The position numbers and the translations under genes were made by a program. The notes beneath the pieces were generated by a model that worked only from the letters and a program-made list of their open reading frames with translations, ran no database searches and was not told the origin of the DNA. A DNA stretch of 10,134 bases from contig JAISYD010000335.1 of NCBI GenBank assembly GCA_031270145.1, positions 1-10,134 on the forward strand. Reading direction: 5' to 3'. Source of the DNA: Planctomycetota bacterium (lineage in GTDB: Bacteria; Planctomycetota; SZUA-567). The first letter of the stretch is position 1. Each line of letters opens with the position of its first letter. Positions 6,525 through 10,134 of the stretch are shown piece by piece.

Positions 6525-6573
6525 ATTTATATAGGGTTAACGGAGAACAAGCGAAGGGGAAGCGGGGAACGCC

Positions 6574-9500
6574 ATGCCTAAGCAAAGCAGCGAAACCGGG
6601 GGCGAGCTTTTCATCGTCGACAACCGCGAGCCCGACTGGAGCGCCTTGCGCTATCTGTGCGAATGGTGCGAAATAGCCAAGGCTCTGGATGTGGCCACCG
6701 GCTATTTCGATATCGGCTCCCTGCTGGCTATGGACGGGCGGTGGCAAAAAATCGACGCCATACGCGTCTTGATGGGAAGCGAGGTGAATTCCAGCTTCGC
6801 CGAAGTGTTTAATCGGGTGGAAAGGGAACTGGACTCCAGCCTGGAGCGGGAAAAGCGCGACAACATGCTTCTCGATGGGGGAAAGGCGGTTGTCCAGGCC
6901 TTGAAGGACGGGAAAATCCTTTGCCGGGTGTACGGCGGGAAAAAATTCCACGCCAAATGCTACATCACCCATGGCCGCCTGGAGGTCGTCGGCTCCCAGG
7001 CTCTGGTCGGCTCCTCCAACATGACCGTGGCTGGCCTTAGCCGGAACATCGAATTGAACGTCAAGATCGAAGGCCCGCCGGTCGCGGTTTTGCGGGAATG
7101 GTATGAGGAACGCTGGAACGAGGCGAAGGACGTCACGCCGGGCTTGTTGAAGGTGATTGAGCGGCATATGGAACTCCACCCGCCCTTTGACGTTTATGCC
7201 CGCTCGCTCCACGCGCTTTTCGGCTGGCGGAGCCTCAGCCTGGACGCTTGGGAAAAAACCGCCTCGAAAATATATCCCGTGCTCGCCCGCTACCAGCGGG
7301 ACGGCTATCACGATCTGATGGCCAAGGCCAACCGCCGCCGGGGCGCGCTGCTCTGCGACGGGGTGGGCCTGGGCAAAACCTTTGTCGGGCTGATGCTGAT
7401 CGAGCGGTTGGTCGAGCACGAACGGCGGAGGGTGGCGCTTTTCGCCCCCAAGTCGGCCCTGGAATCGGTCTGGAGGCCGGAGTTGGAGAAACGCCTCCCG
7501 GCGCTCAACGGTAAGTTCAAGACCGGATCGCTTGAGTGTTTCAGCCATACCGACCTGAGCCGGGATGCCTGCCGCCAGGACATGCGCGACGCCGTCCAGC
7601 GCGCCGAGGCGGTGATTATCGACGAGGCGCATAATTTCCGGAACACCGGCATCAAGGGGGAGGGCTGGGACAGCCAATCCCGCTATTGGCGCATGGCCGA
7701 CGTTTGCCGGGGCAAAAAAGTTTTCCTTCTCACCGCCACTCCCGTCAACAACAGCCTGAACGATCTCCGCCACCTGATCGAGCTTTTCACCGGCGGCAAG
7801 GAGGATTATTTCAGGGATTTGGGCTTCCATTCGCTGCGGAGCCACTTCCGCGATATGGAAAAGCGGCAGGAAAAAAGCTCCGCCAAGGGGCAACCCGGAG
7901 AACCCCGCCTTGACGGGACGCCAATCGGCCCCGATATCGCCAACGCCAATTACTTGTTCAATTCCGACCGGCTGTTGCGGGAGTTGGTGGTCCAGCGCAG
8001 CCGGGCCTATGTCAAGTCCGAGGCCGGAGCGCTTTTCCCGGGCGCCAAGGAGCCGCGGGTGGCGCCCTATTCCCTGGGCCAAACCCACGGCAAATTGTTG
8101 GCGGCGCTGGAAGAGGCGTTCCAAAAGGACGCGCCCCTGTTCGCCTTGCCGCTGTACCGCCCGGACGACTACCTGAAAAAGGCGAAAGAGAAAAGCGATC
8201 TGGAACAGGGACGGCAGCGCCAGGTGGTCAGCTTGATCCGCATCCAGTTCCTCAAGCGTTTCGAGAGTTCCATCCCCGCTTTCGCCAATTCCTGCCGCCG
8301 CCTCCTGGCCAAGCTGCTGGCCTGGGTCGAGGCCAATTCGGCCGCCGCCGCCGACCGTAAATGGCTGGAGCGCTGGAAAAAACAGCATGGCGACGTGATC
8401 CCCAAAACGGCGGAAATCGCCGCCGAGGATGCCGATCCCGAGGAGGACGTGTCCGAACCCGAGCTGGAGGATCTGCCTTGGCGCCTGGATCCCGCCAAAT
8501 ATGAGTTGGACGCCATGCTTGACGACATCCGCCTGGACATGGACGAATTGGTCAAATTCATCAGCCTTGCCGAACCGGAAACTGAAATTCGGGACGACAA
8601 GTGCGAACAGCTGCTGCGCCTTTTGCGGCGTCCGGAGGTCAAGGGGCGCAAGTTCCTGATCTTTTCCGAATTCAAGGACACCACCTGTTATCTGGAGGGC
8701 CAATTGAAGGCCGCCGGCCTGGCTGGGGTGGAGGAGCTGCACAGCTCGTCCGGGAAGAACCGCGCCGACGTGGTGAAACGCTTCTCCCCCCATTACAACG
8801 GCTTGGACGGCAAAGCGCTGGCGACCGCCGGCGGGCGGGAGATAAACATCCTGATTTCCACCGATGTCCTTTCGGAAGGGCTCAACCTCCAGGATTGCGG
8901 CTTGCTGATCAATTACGACCTGCATTGGAATCCGGTGCGGCTGATGCAGCGCATTGGCCGGGTCGACCGCCGCCTGAACCCGGAGATCGAGACGGAGCTG
9001 ATCCGGGAGCGTCCGGAGGAGGCCGGCTGTCGGGGCAAGGTGGTCTATTGGAATTTCCTCCCCCCCGACGAGTTGGATCGGCTGCTTGGCCTTTACCGTA
9101 CGGTGGCGAAAAAGACCTTGCGCATTTCCAGGATTTTCGGGATTGAGGGCGGAAAGCTCCTTACTCCCGCGGACGATTACGAAACGGTCAGGAATTTCAC
9201 GGCGCTTTGCGAGGGCGAGGTGACGCCGCTGGAAAAACTGCGCCTGGAATATGAAGCCCTGTTGAAGGATGATCCGGCTCTCCTGGATCGTCTGGATCGG
9301 CTCCCGGCCGGCCTGTGGAGCGGCAAGGCCAAAAACCCGGATCGGGAGGGCGGCCTGTTTTTCTGCTATGCCCTTCCCGGCGCCGATGCCGGGGTCTGGA
9401 GCCTGGAAAACGGCGAAACCCGCTGGTATTGGCTGGCCGATGCCGCCGCGGAGCCGGTTGAAAGCGCTCCGGACATCGCGGAGCGCATCCGCTCCCGGCC

Positions 9501-9657
9501 GGGCGATCCGCGCCTGGGGGGGAAGCTGCCGCCGGCCGAGGTCAAGGCGGCGCGGAAGAAAATCGAGGCGCATATCCGTAACACTTATTTGAAAAGTCTG
9601 CAAGCCCCCGTTGAGTCGCAACCCGCCTTAATCGCCTGGATGGAGGTTCTGCCGTGA
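6574..9657 (+). CDS. PLD-like domain plus SNF2-family helicase, probable DNA defence translocase/nuclease
   Basis: This 1027-aa cytoplasmic protein has two parts. Residues about 10-185 form a phospholipase-D-like domain with one HxK motif (FHAKCYI, His126 and Lys128), GSSNMT (146-151) and N-I-E-L (158-161). The Asp of the full HxKxxxxD motif is replaced (His133). From about 235 an SNF2/SF2 helicase follows: RYQRDGY Q-motif-like segment, Walker A CDGVGLGKT (261-269), DEAH (350-353), LLTATPVNN (385-393), a long inter-lobe insertion (about 410-685, including an acidic stretch near 615-633), FLIFSEF (694-700), STDVLSEGLNLQ (762-773) and QRIGRVDRR (792-800). All helicase motifs are intact, so ATPase/translocase activity is expected. 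The last 170 residues are unassigned. Such fusions occur in restriction and anti-phage systems. The stop overlaps the next gene's GTG by 4 bp, implying coupled translation. Distinction from SauUSI-type enzymes: no DUF3427-like C-terminus is recognised. Class 1 DISARM DrmD or another defence helicase remains possible. Confidence 0.9.
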   Translation: MPKQSSETGGELFIVDNREPDWSALRYLCEWCEIAKALDVATGYFDIGSLLAMDGRWQKIDAIRVLMGSEVNSSFAEVFNRVERELDSSLEREKRDNMLLDGGKAVVQALKDGKILCRVYGGKKFHAKCYITHGRLEVVGSQALVGSSNMTVAGLSRNIELNVKIEGPPVAVLREWYEERWNEAKDVTPGLLKVIERHMELHPPFDVYARSLHALFGWRSLSLDAWEKTASKIYPVLARYQRDGYHDLMAKANRRRGALLCDGVGLGKTFVGLMLIERLVEHERRRVALFAPKSALESVWRPELEKRLPALNGKFKTGSLECFSHTDLSRDACRQDMRDAVQRAEAVIIDEAHNFRNTGIKGEGWDSQSRYWRMADVCRGKKVFLLTATPVNNSLNDLRHLIELFTGGKEDYFRDLGFHSLRSHFRDMEKRQEKSSAKGQPGEPRLDGTPIGPDIANANYLFNSDRLLRELVVQRSRAYVKSEAGALFPGAKEPRVAPYSLGQTHGKLLAALEEAFQKDAPLFALPLYRPDDYLKKAKEKSDLEQGRQRQVVSLIRIQFLKRFESSIPAFANSCRRLLAKLLAWVEANSAAAADRKWLERWKKQHGDVIPKTAEIAAEDADPEEDVSEPELEDLPWRLDPAKYELDAMLDDIRLDMDELVKFISLAEPETEIRDDKCEQLLRLLRRPEVKGRKFLIFSEFKDTTCYLEGQLKAAGLAGVEELHSSSGKNRADVVKRFSPHYNGLDGKALATAGGREINILISTDVLSEGLNLQDCGLLINYDLHWNPVRLMQRIGRVDRRLNPEIETELIRERPEEAGCRGKVVYWNFLPPDELDRLLGLYRTVAKKTLRISRIFGIEGGKLLTPADDYETVRNFTALCEGEVTPLEKLRLEYEALLKDDPALLDRLDRLPAGLWSGKAKNPDREGGLFFCYALPGADAGVWSLENGETRWYWLADAAAEPVESAPDIAERIRSRPGDPRLGGKLPPAEVKAARKKIEAHIRNTYLKSLQAPVESQPALIAWMEVLP

Positions 9658-10134
9658 GCGCCGAACTGCCCAATCGGCTATTCGAGTTGCTTAAAAAGCG
9701 CGAAGTGCTGGACGCGGACGCCTTTTGCCGAAGGCTGCTCGGGGAAATTTTGCGCTGGCCTCTCCCGGATCTTCCCCTGGACGAATTCGCCTACGCCTGG
9801 ACTCCGGATGAGTTGGGCCTGAATGGGGATGCGCGGGAACTTGCCGCCAACGTCAGGCAATTGCCGAATTTGACCCCAAACCAGCCTTGGGGCGTCTTTA
9901 TTGTCGAGATGCGCGAGGACGGGCTGTTCCGCCGGGAGCGCGGCCTGGCCGGAATTCTCCGGCGCATGTTGGGGAAATTGGTGACCGGGAAATCCAAGCC
10001 GGGGGATCAACCGTCCTGGAGGCGGGAGGAACTGCTGTTTATCGTCACCCACGCCTACCAGGATTTCCGTTTCGCCTATTTCAAGGCGCCGCGCGAAGGC
10101 ATGAAGTCGCCCAGCCTGGCCGCCTTCGGCTGGA
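9654..10134 (+). CDS. N-terminal fragment, probable large restriction-modification methylase-type protein (runs off window)
   Basis: A frame opens at GTG 9654 inside the helicase stop (GTGA overlap) and stays open for 160 codons to the edge. The overlap and absence of a gap support a GTG start; the next in-frame ATG is about 85 codons in. The visible part starts VSAELPNRLFELLKKREVLDADAF by codons (Met when initiated). It then has LPNLTPNQPWGVFIVEM (about 71-87), an Arg-rich helix (RRERGLAGILRRMLGKL), and SWRREELLFIVTHAYQDFRFAYFK ending near AAFGW. From memory, WGVF-E plus R-ELLFI-TH-Y-DF-FA-F followed by a FGW element resembles the N-terminal region of large Eco57I-type adenine methylase/restriction proteins found beside such helicases. 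No catalytic NPPY or FxGxG motif lies within the window, so the methylase call is inference from that resemblance and the neighbour. Confidence 0.6.
   Translation, partial: MSAELPNRLFELLKKREVLDADAFCRRLLGEILRWPLPDLPLDEFAYAWTPDELGLNGDARELAANVRQLPNLTPNQPWGVFIVEMREDGLFRRERGLAGILRRMLGKLVTGKSKPGDQPSWRREELLFIVTHAYQDFRFAYFKAPREGMKSPSLAAFGW

Noticed and set aside
5662..9621. A 1319-codon open frame on the minus strand across the helicase gene and the upstream gap
   Set aside because: It is in exact codon register with the helicase gene, so it stays open simply because that gene avoids TTA, CTA and TCA codons, as GC-rich genes do. The translation has no recognisable domain, while the plus strand has a full set of helicase motifs.

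Overview
The window comes from a GC-rich, Gram-negative-type bacterium. The evidence is a TonB/TolA-like envelope protein, an exported protein with a Sec signal peptide, and an ExeA/GspA-type ATPase. I cannot place it to a phylum from the sequence alone. The genes are dense and show strong C/G third-position bias, which produces many long antisense shadow frames.

Layout. (1) Bases 1-840 (+) hold the 3' part of a TonB-like gene: a Pro/Glu linker encoded by an imperfect 108-bp tandem repeat, then a TonB-type C-terminal domain. It meets the next gene tail to tail with a 14-bp overlap. (2) Bases 827-4854 (-) are a housekeeping block transcribed right to left: CoA-acylating methylmalonate-semialdehyde dehydrogenase (mmsA/iolA type), a PhoH-family ATPase, and pyruvate kinase. 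phoH and pyk are 19 nt apart. mmsA and phoH are separated by 118 nt containing a long GC-rich imperfect hairpin. (3) Bases 4976-6293 (-) are a two-gene unit, 4 nt apart: a small exported protein of unknown function and an ExeA-like AAA+ ATPase lacking the C-terminal extension of classical ExeA. (4) Bases 6294-6573 are a divergent regulatory region with a recognisable promoter on each strand. (5) Bases 6574-10134 (+) hold a 1027-aa protein combining a phospholipase-D-like domain with an SNF2-type helicase. It overlaps by 4 bp (GTGA) a second gene that runs off the window and looks like the start of a large restriction-modification-type methylase.

The housekeeping genes have no obvious shared pathway beyond central metabolism: MMSDH yields propionyl-CoA or acetyl-CoA, and pyruvate kinase makes pyruvate. 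The most interesting part is the right edge. A PLD-SNF2 helicase translationally coupled to a probable methylase-type protein is the architecture of a DNA-modification or anti-phage defence operon (DISARM-like, BREX-like or ATP-dependent restriction-like). It sits next to ordinary chromosomal genes and has its own sigma70-like promoter. Only the first two genes of that unit are visible, so its type cannot be fixed here.
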